NCBI RefSeq assembly: GCF_949987515.2
Contig: NC_082694.2
Location: 10,223,958 to 10,287,957 of the forward strand
Direction: 5' to 3'
From: Delphinus delphis
Taxonomy: Eukaryota; Chordata; Mammalia; Artiodactyla; Delphinidae
Length of the DNA: 64,000 nucleotides
Under the pieces are notes generated by a model. It was not told where the DNA came from, did not search any database, and saw nothing but the letters and a program-made list of their open reading frames with translations. Positions within the stretch are counted from its first letter, which is position 1. Each line of letters opens with the position of its first letter. The position numbers and the translations under genes were made by a program. Of this stretch, positions 1 through 12,200 are shown one piece after another.

Positions 1-29
1 CCTGCCCTAGCGCTCTCTCTGCTCTCCAG

Positions 30-206
30 TTCCTGATGCTGTGCGTGCTGGCCCAGCCAGGGGCCTACACCGATGGGAGCCTCTTGGGCCTGATTGAGCT
101 GCTGTGCCGAGCCGGCTTGGACGTGGGGCTCCGCCTGCTGCCCAAGACCGACCTCCAGCAGCTCCTGCTTCTGCTCCTGGACAGCATCCAGGAGTGGCCG
201 GGGAAG
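30..206 (+). CDS. FAM178B: FAM178B exon A (first in window)
   Basis: A pyrimidine tract and CAG end at base 29, and the donor GTATGG follows base 206. The 177 bases give 59 residues in phase 0, from [13 protein letters not shown] to SIQEWPGK, with a leucine run ([10 protein letters not shown]). The amino-acid pattern is that of packed helices. Confidence 0.88.
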
Positions 207-3200
207 GTATGGCGGACCCCTGAGCCCGAGCCCAAGCCCCCAGCCTCACCGCGAATGCTCTCTCACGGCCCCTAGAGCGCCCCAGGTGGAGACAGCGCTG
301 CTCCCTCCCTTACCTGGCCTCCACGACCCACCCTCTTACTCTCCAGATATCCCCCCCACCCCTACCCCCACCCCCCGCAGTGGGCTGGTAGGGAGGTCAG
401 GGTGGAAGGCGGGCCACGCCCCCCCAGCCCGCCTTGATGCCCACTGTCCCCACAGCTCCGGCAGCTGTGCTGTGCCCTGAGCCGGGCATCTGATCACCAC
501 CACAACCTGCTGGCGCTTGTGCAGCTCTTCCTGGACGTGACGCCCCGGAGCAGGTGGGTGCTTCTCCACCTCTGTCTCCCCTGACCTGAGGCTTATCCCC
601 GCGCCTGTGCTCAACCCCTGTGAGCGATCCACGGTTTGCCCCATCAGTCCCCACAGACCTCCCCCTCCCGCCCAATGTCAAAAACCCAGGAGAAAGAACT
701 AAAAATACAGCTCACGAATGAGTTCATTACAAAGGGAAAAAAGCCTCATTTTCTTAACGCGGTCTTCTTAGCTAAACCGTCACCTCGTACAGTTAGCCTC
801 AGACCTGCAGCATCCCCACCTGCCCTTCTTTGTGACTCCTCCCCAGTCCTCAGTGGAGGGAGGGTTCCTTCTGTCATTCAGACCTCAGCTGTGTGTTGTC
901 TCTTGATCACTCCCCGCTCCCACCCCCCTCTCAAACTCTCCATTCATCATGCTGTTTTATTTTCTGGACAGTATTGATCTCTGCCAGAAGTTATCTTACT
1001 ATTTGTTCCTTGTTCATGGCTGCCTCTCCTCCTTGTCGCTTCCAGGAGAGCAGATCTCTTATTGGGGTCACTGCCACATCACCCCACGTCCAGAACAGTG
1101 CCTGGCATGCTGTTGGCACTTCGTAAATTCTTTTCAAATGAACGAACGAGGTGAACAAACAAACTCAGCCCACAGGGAGATAAGACCCATTCGCTGCTGG
1201 ACCTGCCCCAGTCTCTCCCCTCTCCCCTCCTTCCTTCTCCCACTTGAGGCCACAGCCGCAAGGAGTCCCTTGCCCTTCCCTGTGCAGACCTCTCCCCAGG
1301 TCCCCTCCTGTCCTCTCCAGCCCTCCGTCTGCAGCTCGTCCCACCTAGAATGACACCCCTTCCCACCCTTCCAACCAGACCTGTCCTGGACCCCCTCCAG
1401 GAAGACCCTTCACAGGTACCCACACAGTCACTCTCCACTGGGACCACCCTCCTGCAACTCCCTCCCCAGGGGAAGCTTCTGGGAGCAGGCTTGGGGTTCT
1501 GCTCAGACTGCTGTCCGCAGCAAACATCCTGAGCTCAACTTCAAGCCCAAGATGGGAAGCTCGATCTCTTTCCTATGCATCTGGCTGGAAGAGAGGAGGC
1601 CTTTCCACAGTCCTGAAAGGAAAGCTTTTGCTGTGTATTTGAAAGAACTGGGCTTCTCGAAGCTCTGTCTAAGACCTTTAGGTGATGCATGCGTCGGAAA
1701 TGGCAGTCCTAGAGGGCTTTCCCGTCCCCACCTCATTTTCCCTGTTCATCCCGAAATCGTGTCCGTTCTGCCTTCCACATCCTAAATCTTGGCTTCTAGT
1801 TGCCTGTGTCAGCTCCACAAAAGCAGGGACCTCGTCTGGGTCACTTTAAATCAGCTACCTCCTTCCCGCCCCCTCCTGCTTTCATCTCACCATCTCTCAC
1901 CTGGATGGTGGCAGTGGCATTCTGTCCCTGGCTCCTCCTTCAAAGGCTGTTTGCTCTGCAGGTACATGTGATTATCCCCTCTCTGCTTTGCCTTGCTTGC
2001 TGTCGCCTGCACGGCCAAGTGCAAACACCTTAGTTTGGTCTCCAAGGCCCCATGTGGTCCAGCCCCAGTTTCCCATTTGGTCCAACCAGGCCATGTAATT
2101 TGTATTTGTTCTGTGTACTTTTATATGTATATATATTTACATGTATGTAAATGTTTATAAATACAGGCAGACCGCATTTCACTGTGCTTCTTCGCTTTAT
2201 TGCACTGCACAAATATTGTGGTTTTTTTTACAAATGAAGCTTTGTGGCAGCCCTGCATCGAGCAAGTCTGTCAGTGCCATTTTTCCAGCAGCATTTGCTC
2301 ACTTCGTGTCTCTGTGTCACATTTCAGTAATTCTCAGAATATTGCAAACTTTTTCGTTATTAGGTTTGTGATGGTGGTCTGTGATCCGTGATCTTTGATG
2401 TTACTATTGTGAAAAGATGAGGACTCACTGAAGGCTCAGACGATGGTTAGCATTTTTTAACGAGGTGTTTTTTAATTAAGGTATATACACTGTTATTTCA
2501 GACGTAATGCTATTGCATACTTAATAGACTACAGTATAGAGTAAACATAACTTTTAAAAATTTTTTATTGAAGTATAGTTTATTTACAATGTTGTGGTTA
2601 ATTTCTGCTGTACAGGAAAGTGATTCAGTTATACACATATATTTCCTTTTTCATAATCTTTTCTATTATGGTTTATCACAGGATATTGAATATAGTTCCT
2701 GTGTAGTAGTACCTTGTTGTTTATCCATTCTATATATAATAGTTTACATCTGCTAATCCCAAGCTCCCAATCCTTCCCTTTCCCACCCCTCCCCTTTGTC
2801 AACCACACGTCTGTTCTCTGTGTGTGAGTCAGGTTTTTTTGTGGATATGTTTATTTTGTAGATATGTTTTATAGATACGTATTTCAGATTTCACATGTAA
2901 GTGATATCATATGGTATTTGTTTTTCTCTTTCTGACCTACTTCACTTAGTATGATAATCTTTAGGTCCATCCATGTTGCTGCAAATGGCATGATTTTATT
3001 ACTTTTTTAATGGCTGAGTAATATTCCATTGTATATATGTACCACATCTTCTTTACCGATTCCTCTGTCGATGGACATTTATATTGTTTCTGTGTCTTGG
3101 CTATTGTAAATAGTGCTGCTGTGAACATAGGGGTGCATGTATCTTTTCGAATTATAGTTTTGTCTGGGTATATGCCCAGGAGTGGGATTGCTAGGTTACA

Positions 3201-6200
3201 TGGTAGTTCTATTTTTAGTTTTTTGAGGAACCTCCATACCCTTTTCCATAGTGGCTGCAGCAACTTACCTTCCCACCACCCATGCAGGAGGGTTCCCTTT
3301 TCTCCACACCCTCTCCAGCATTTATTATTTGTAGACTTTTTAACGATGGCCGTTCTGACCAGTGTGAGGTGGTACCCCGTTGTAGTTCTGATTTGCATTT
3401 CTCTAGTAATTAGCGACGATGGGCATCTTTGCATGTGCCTCTTGGCCATCTGTATGTCTCCTTTGGAGATTCTTTGGAGAAATCTCTGTTTAGGTCTTCT
3501 GCCCGTTTTTCGATTGGGTTGTTTGTTTTTTTTGTTACTGCTAAACGGTAGGAGCCGTTTGTATATTTTGGAAATTAGGCCCTTGTCAGTCGCATCGCTT
3601 GCAAATATTTTCTCCCAGTCTGTAGGTTTAAACGCAACTTTTACATGCACTGGGAAATCAAAAAATTCATGTGACTTGCTTTATTGTAATACTTGCTTTA
3701 TTGTGGTGGTCTGGAACCAAACTTGTAATATCTCCGAGGCGTGCCTGCACATATGTGTGTGTGTGTGTGAGATGAGCCTCATTCTTTTCCATAGCTGCAT
3801 AGTATTCCCTAGTGTGCATGCAACCAGTCCCCTGTTCTGGAGATTTGTCCAATATACAAGCTTTGTGCATCTATCCAAATATTTCTATAAGATAAGTTCT
3901 TTGAAATTGCAGTCCTGGGCTTCCCTGGTGGTGCAGTGGTTGAGAGTCCGCCTGCCGATGCAGGGGACACAGTTCGTGCCCCGGTCTGGGAGGATCCCAC
4001 ATGCCGCGGAGCGGGTGGGCCCGTGAGCCATGGCCGCTGAGCCTGCGCGTCCGGAGCCTGTGCTCCGCAGCAGGAGAGGCCCCAACAGTGAGAGGCCCGC
4101 GTACCACAAAAAAAAAAAAAAAAGAAATTCCAGTCCTAAAGTATGTATATATAAAATTTGGCCTCCACAAAAGAAGCTGCACTAATCAATAACAGACATG
4201 AAAATGCCTGTTTCTCCACATTCTCATTAACACCGTGTAGTCTCAATTTTGTTCTTAAGTTTTAATTAATCTGGTAAGTGAAAAATCTCTTCCTGTGGTT
4301 CTAATTTTCATTTCCCTGATTGCCAGTGAAATTGAGAATCTTTTCCTATGTTTATTGGCCTTTTGTGTTTCTCTTGGTGTAAATTACCTCTTGATATCTC
4401 GCCCATTTTTCTATCAGGTAATTTATCTTCTTCTTAATTATATTGATTTATAAGCAACTTATTACATTTTGGACACCGTGTTTTCTCCTAAGTCTGTAAA
4501 TTATCCTTTTTAAAACTTTGTGTATATCCTTCCGTGAACTGATTTTTTTTCCCTTTTTCAATAAACTTTTTTTTTTTTAATTTATTTTTGGCTCTGTTGG
4601 GTCTTTGTTGCTGCATGCAGGCTTTCTCTAGTTGCGGCGAGCGGGAGCCACTCTTCGTTGCAGTGCGCGGGCTTCACATTGCGGTGGCTTCTCTTGTTGT
4701 GGAGCACAGGCTTCAGGCACGTGGGCTTCAGTAGTTGTGGCATGCGGGCTCAGTAGTTGTGGCTTGCGGGCTCTAGAGTGCAGGCTCAGTAGTTGTGGCG
4801 CACGAGATCAGTTGCTCTGCGGCATGTGTGATCTTCCCGGACCAGGGCTCGAACCCGTGTCCCCTGCATTGGCAGGAGGATTCTTAACCACTGAGCCACC
4901 AGGGAAGTCCCTTCAATAAACTTTTAATTTCAGAATAGATTTAGATTCACAGAAAAGGTACATGGATAGTACAGAGAGTTGATTGTAATTGAATCTTTCT
5001 ATCTTGAAAAGGAAGGCCTTCCCCACCCCCAAGAGCATAAAAATATTGTGTTCTCATTTCTTTCAGTACTTACATAACTTTGTTTCTCTTGGCTCTTAAT
5101 CCCATCTGGAATCTCTTTTTTGTAGGTATGAGACAGAGATCTAACTTGATTTTTTCCACCCCCAAAGAGCCAGTGACCCAACACCAATTTTCTTCTGTCT
5201 TAGTAATCCATCATTCCCCAACAGATTTGAAACTACCTGTGTCATATCCTAAATTTATGACATTGTTCATCTGTTAGCCAAACTGTGATATCAGGAATCA
5301 GTGTCTTTCCGAGGGTATCTTTCTTATAGCTCGAGGGCCCCCGGCAGATGCTCCTTAAATGCTCATAGTGAATATAATGGACCGGCCTCACCTGCTTTCA
5401 AACAGACACCAACTAGGGTAAAACCTCCTGCCGAGACCCGTTGCTGGGAAAGAGGGCTCGTCATAGGGATGGAGGGTATGCATTCATTTACTTAGAAATT
5501 TCATTTCTTTTTCTACATAGATAAAGCCCTCAGAACAAAATTCAAAAGGCACCAAGGGGCACCTCTTGAACCCCCGCCCCTGCCCCTGCCCCGTGCCTGT
5601 ACCACCTAGCCTTGTCCCCAGTTCTCATCTGTGCTTCTGGCTTGTCCTCGCCGCCCTTCTTTCCACTTCAGCATAGGTTTTGGCAGCTGTTCCAAACTGG
5701 ACCGGAAAGAGCTTCTAATGCTTTTTCACAGCTGCACTGTATTCACTGTGCTCTTTAGTTAGCTGCCCCCTCCACAGCGTCCCCGTGGTGGTGGCCTTGT
5801 TCTCCCCTTGCTGGTGGCTGCCCCACTGGGCTCAGTGCCCAGACTGACCCCAGGAAGGAGGGCGTGTTGTTGTACGATGGGCTGCCACTTTCTTCGTCTG
5901 CCTGCCTGCCGACTGGTTAAGCACAGAGCGAGAACCCCCGCCAACACGGGTGTGATGCCCGCCCCCCCTCCCCACCTGGTTGACCAAGACTTCAAGGGAT
6001 GCACTGTAAGGCGAAGTTGAGCGTAACCGTGAAAAATCAAAGTACAGACTAGAGCAAAGCACCTGAAATGGGGCCAATGGGAAGAGGAGGCTCTTGGAGG
6101 AAAGTCTGTCTTGGGACTCTGCCCCTCTGGGGTGGCTCCAGGAGCTGCTAGGGAGAGCGCATGTCTGCGCAAGCCCCTGCGGCAGCTCCCACGGGCCCTT

Positions 6201-9200
6201 TCGGGAGGGAGCTGCCACTGAAAGCTGATGTTCCCAGGCTCGGGACCCTCCTTCACCGCCTGCGAAAGTTTATTAAATGTCCCACGGGTGCTGCCTCACC
6301 GTGGCCCTGGAAGTAGAGGCGAAGTGACACCAGCTTAAGCGGATTCCTGGTCACGAGGGAGGAGCAGGCAGCCCTGGGAGAAAGCAGCCTTCAAAGTCAC
6401 CAGGTGTTTGCCCCAGGGATGAGAGTAGTGACAGGTGCGGGCACACCAGAGCTCCCCGGAGCCCTCCTCGCTTCCCTCTGGGTTCCACGCTGCCGCCCTG
6501 GGTGGGCAGAGGGTCCGTGCAAGGCCCCGGACCGGTTCATCTTCTCCCAGCCCATCAGCCTCTTCCGGCTTCATTTCCTGGGTCCCTCGCTCCACTGTTA
6601 CCTCCCTTCCTGCGTGTTCTTCAGATCTGCCCACCCTGAAAACTGCATGGCCACGTGGCGTGGTGCTACCACATTCCCTGGTTCCCCCCCCCTCGGCCCC
6701 TGACCCCTTCAGGCTGCCCAGGAGCCGCCCTGAGTTGCCAGCCAGCCTCCTGGGGGCCCTCAGCAGATTCCAGGCTCCACCAGGCTTCCTGCTGGAGACA
6801 CCTCTGCCCTCCCAGCAAAGAGCGGGGCCCCTTCTCTCTCCACAGGATGACTGCTGCCCCCGCACACACGCCCCGTGGACCCACAGCTCTCACCCCCGCC
6901 TTTCCTCCTGATCCCTCCTCCACATTCAGGATCTCAACAGTCCTGCCTTTTCCAGAACCTTCCTTCTGCACCATCCTTGCTCGTCCTTATACCTTCAGCT
7001 TTTTATTCTCTACTGGCTCTTTCTGTCAGCAAAGAAATGTGCTCTGTGTGTCTCCTACTTTCAAACGGCAGTTCCATCTCCACCCACCCCTTCCTGCAGC
7101 TCCTGCTGCCGTCCAGGCTCTCCACCCCCAGCTCTCTCCTTCTCCTTGTCCAAACCCTGCCCACCCTGGACACGGGGGTTCTTCAGAGCTCAGAGTGTCT
7201 CAGAGGGAGTTCTCACCTGAGAAAAGAGACAATCGGGCCTCTGGAGACGGACAAGTCCAGAACATTCTAGAAGGAGTCCACCAAGGCCCCAGACCCTCAA
7301 GATTTCAGAAGGGTTCAAAATCTGGAGGAACAAGAGGCAAGAGGAAAGTCATGTCCAGGGGTCAAGGGACCACGGCTGGAGCTGGGAGGACGGCCGAGGG
7401 TCCCCCTGCTCCTCCCTCGTGACCGGGCTGGTGGCTGAGCAGACGCTCGCTCCCCTTTATGAGTGGCTGTGGGGGGGCGGGGGGCTGTGGGAGTAGAGGC
7501 GCCAGCCCAGTCCTCCTAAAGCGCTCTGTCACCAGTGACCTAATGGCCTGTCCTCGTGCGCAAGCTTCCCATTTTCGCCTTGGCTGGCTGCACGGTGTCG
7601 TTTTCCTGGTACCCTCCCCTCCTCAGGCCCCTCCCCCTCAGGCGCCATCCTCGGTGGCCCCGCCGCTTCTCCCCGAGCTTTGGTTGGCCTCAGGGTCCTG
7701 CCCCAGCCTCTCCTCTCTGGTCCCTTGGCACAGCCTCGGGGGGCTTTCTGGGCGGGGATCTGTCCACACTGCCCCCTTGCAGGACTCGGGTGCCTCTCCC
7801 CAGCTGCTGGGAGCTTCGAGCTTGCCTCTGCAGGAGGTTGGCTGGGCCCCTTCCTTGGGAGCAGCCCAGGGCTGGGGGTACAAAGGGCTGCCGCTGCCTC
7901 AACCCTGCATGTCTCTGAGAGACGGGGACCCTGCCAGCTCCAGAGCCCCTTGCGGGGTCGGCTGAGGTCTTTGCGGTGACTGCATCGCAGCCTGGCTTGC
8001 CCCCGGCCCAGACCTGCTTCCTCCACGCCCCTGATAGGAGTGATGCCAAGAGCACCCTTATACCCCGCTCCTGCCATAAATTCCATGCACACTCATCTCC
8101 GTTTCAGAGTCCAGCTCCTTGGGACTCCACCCAGGACCCCATCTCAGCCACTTCCATGGCTTCAACCCCAACTTCGCGCCAGGGGCTCCCGAGTCAATAC
8201 CTCTGGCCAGACTTTTCTGCTCAGCACCAGATCCGAGTGGGAAGTATTTCAAATTCAGCACATGTGAAACAGAAGTCACTGTCTTCCAAGGGGGACCACC
8301 TCCTGTCTTCCATGGCCCTGTGATGGCATCTGCCCATGGCCTGAATCCTGGGGGCGGGGTGGTCTGTGGGCACCTTCTGTCCCTTCAGGCGTCCCCATCT
8401 CCCACGACAGTTACCTCTCCACATCACCCTCCGGTGCCACAGCGGCTCAGGCTCTCAGGACAGCAGCCCTGGACGCCTGCCAGGGAGCCAGAGCTGGCTC
8501 CTTCCAGGCTCTCTCCCGTGTGACCCATCCCCACTGTGTCCAGCGGTGGCCTCTTCCTTCTAATGCACATCTGGCCCTGTCACTCCTCTGTTTAAAATCC
8601 TTCAGGCTTCTATGCTCAGGATGAAATTCAAACAGCACAGCCTGGTGTACGAGGGCTTTCGTGCCTACTTTCCCAAGCCTGCCTTCTCCCCGCCACGTCC
8701 CCGCACAGGCTTCCGCACTCCAGCCATATCCCGAAACTGTGCGGCTCCCCAAACCCGTGATGAGCGTTTGTCTTGAACTTTTCAACATCTGTTCCCTCTT
8801 CCTAGAGAAGCCTCTTCCCCTATCTTCTTCCTCCTCTTTGCCTGGTTGACATTTCCTCACCCCCAAGACTAGGCTCAGATGAGGCATCTCCTCTTCGGAG
8901 AGACCTCCGGATGCAGAGCCCTGGTTGTTGTTGCCCCTTGCTGACCCCTTGGGCTGTGAGTGCCGTGAGGGCAAGAGCTGTGACTTTGCTCGCTGGGTCC
9001 TTGGACCCTGGCACGGAGGAGGGGCTTGGAGAGCATGCTTGTGGAGTGCTTGCTTCTGGAGGGCAGATTTCAAAACGAGTAGAGAGAGTGAGAGCTTTTT
9101 AGTAGCAGATTCCAAAAAGAAAAATGGTTCAGGGGGGCTAGAGAGATCCTGCAATAAAACTTTGAACGTGGTTTGCAAATGGACCCAATGAGGAAAAATA

Positions 9201-12200
9201 CAGGAAGTATCTAGAGGTGCAGGGGCTGCACTCAGAGCTCATGCATGATCTCTGATCTTGAAAGATATGGAAGAGGGAAAGAAAGGGACATGAGCAAGGC
9301 AAATGGAGAAACAGCACGGACCAGTGACAGTATTGGTGGGAAAAGCTAAGGCCCGTAGAAGGGGCTTCTGTGTAATTTTTCCTTTTTTTTTTTTTTTTCT
9401 TTTGGCCACACCACGAGGTATGTGGGATCTTAGTTCCCCGACCAGGGGTGGAACCTATGTTCCCTGCAGTGGAAGCGCGGAGTCCTAACCACTGGACTGC
9501 CAGGGAAGTCCCCTGTGTAGTTATTTTTGAAGTGAGGAGTGCTGTTCTGGGCTGGTGGGGAAACATTAACACTGATGAAGAGAGAACAACACCACGTAAT
9601 TCCTGTTTTGCTTCTGTCTTCCTTGTCGAGGAGCATAATTTTTCATCTGGACTCAAATATTGATCAAAGGGGATTGCAGCCTAAGATATGGGGGGGAGAC
9701 GGTAGGACAGCATCCAGCTGTGTAAAATGAGTTGAGGTCCCCTCCCGCAAAAGGATGTCTCAAGTCTGTCCTGGGCGACGTACAGGTGGAGTGCCCTCAC
9801 TCTGCAGAGACCTCTGGGGGGCGGGGGGGGGGTGGTTTCGGGAGCTCCCAGGGCATGGGGAGGGAGGGTGCAGAAGGTGCTTTCTTCACTCAGTGCTGCA
9901 GACTTGATGTGTCCCTCAACAGAACTCCCCAGGGGATAGCTTGTGAGCACATACATAGAAAAGGAAGCGCTGCTTTCTAGGATTCCTAAGAATAAATCAT
10001 ACCAGACTAGCCTCATTTCGTTTTTGACAGGCTAACCAGAAGGGTATTCTGGAGAGGGCTGTCTGGGTTTTGTAGGGCCTTTGACGGAAACGATCATCGT
10101 ATCTTGTGACAACATAAAGAAACGTGGGCTGAGCGATGTCAACTTAGATGGGCTCATCACCCAGAAGTGCTGCTAGCCATCAGAATTGGCCTGGAGGGCA
10201 GGCCCAGGCGGCCACCCAGAGTTCCGTCTTCACTGACAGGTTGGCCAGCGCAGACCCTGGGTCTTGGACGAGACCATTAATAGAACAATGGTCAAGTTCA
10301 CACATAACATAAATGTAACTGACAGCAAATTGAAGATGCCGGAACATCTCAACCGACCATAATGATGGGCTGAGTGGGAAAGAGAGGCCCAGCTGCACAA
10401 TTAAGAACAGGATCTGGGAAATGGGATTTGACGGCCAGACGTGTGAACTAACTTTGGGCCCAATCTGTCAACGGCGTAGCATCTCGAGGCTGCCCCTAAA
10501 ATGAGTGTCAGCCTCAGCTCTGAGCGCCTCACTTGACGGGTATGTCAGCAACCCTGAGGCACTTCATAAGAACCAACCCAGAATGGCAAAAAGATTCCAA
10601 AGGATAGAAAAGAGTAGCTGTTGCACTGGGGGAGGGGTAGCCATGGGAAGTTCGGCGACTTCCTTCAAGTACACGAAGGCCCTAATTAAACGGACGGATA
10701 TGTGGGTACCAGGACATGAGACAGGGTGACTTTTAAGGTATCTTAAGCGTAGTGGTCTGTGGGTTTCCTCATAATACCAGAGAGAGAGGGAGGGAGGGAG
10801 GAAGGGAGATGGGAGGAGGGAAGTTGGTTGTGATCGTCTACATGAACTTTATTTACTGAGCAGTAGTAACCTTTTTATTTGGTTATACTATGCATGCAGG
10901 AGAGGACACATTAGAGGTGGACACTGTACACTTTGCCAGGCGTCTGTGCAACCACCACTGCATCACAGGCCAGAATGTCACCTGCTCCCCAGAAGGACCC
11001 TGGGCCCCTCCCAGGCATTCCCTCTGCAAAGAAAACCGCTTCCCCAGCTTCTCTCCCGTAGGTGTGTGGTGCCGGGCTTTGAACATGGGTACCGGTGGGA
11101 CCAGTAGATGGCTCCTTCACGTTGCCTGGTGGGACCCCACCGTGTGGATCTGAGGCTGTCTGAATCCCACCGTCTCTTCCTGTCTGCACTGTGTGTGCCC
11201 ACACTTGTGAGTGTCCCAGCGGGTGTGGGGATGACTGGGCAGACGGCCGGAGAGTTTACCCTGACCTCTGAGCCCAGCTCCTTGTTCTTCCTGCCCAGGT
11301 GGCACATGCTCACGTGCAAGATAGGCGACTCCAGGGAAGGGCTGAGGGGCGGGTGGCATGAGAGGCGGTCGTGATGCCTGAGAGGCGGCGTGGACAGCCC
11401 GGGAGCGGCAAGCCGGGCAGACGCCCTGGGGCAGGGTGTTGGGCGGCATTTCCATGGCGGAACAGGCCGCTGCCGTTGCTTCCTGAGCTGCCCTAGAGAC
11501 ATGGAAAAGGCCGTTCACGCCTTTGGCCAGATGCCTGGTGGCCTCTTAGAGTAGTTCAACCTCAGCAGAGCCCAGTTCCCCTCCAGAGGGACTGCGGTGA
11601 CCTGTGTGGTTGTCCTGACACCCTGATGGCCCGAGCTGGCAGGTGCCTTTGCAGTCCTCAGAGCACCCACAGGCTGCCCCTTGCAGGAGCTGGAGGCTGG
11701 AGGCTGGGGAGCAGAGCGCCTGCGCTCCACTTCCCGGCTCTGCTGTTGGTTTGGAAAAGTCATTTCCCCATTTCCCAGCGCCTTAGGCCCTCTGAGAGCT
11801 GATCCGGTGTCCTGGTCTTACAGCGGCCCGTCAGGGTGGCGGGGCAGGACTGAGGCAGAGGCCTGGCCTGGTGTGATTTCAGAGGGCTGGAGCCTGTTGC
11901 CTTATATGACACTGGCTGGCATGGCTCCAGTGGCTTCTGCATCCTCCTGTGTTCGCCTGGTTTGAGTTCCGGGGGGGCCTCGCCGGGTGGGCTTGGGCAG
12001 CTTCTGGGGGAGGACGGCCCGGGGCCAACCTCAGCCGGGCCACGGGCCCCCCTGCTTGCCCCCTGCACAGTGTGGGTGGTGTTTGGGGTGAGTCTTTGCT
12101 CCTTCCCCTCTGTAGAGTAAGTTCTCAGTGTGGAATGAAAAAGTGGTCCTGTTGCCTCTCCCTGTGTCCCAGTGGGAGCTGAGAGGGCAGGGGACTGTGT

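Noticed and set aside
3917..4123. tRNA genes in the SINE heads
   Set aside because: The tRNA-like parts are SINE promoter remnants with degraded structure and A-tails, not functional tRNAs.
6655..7422. 255-codon open frame in FAM178B intron B-C
   Set aside because: Low-complexity Pro/Ser/Arg composition, no splice logic and no recognisable domain; expected in GC-rich DNA.
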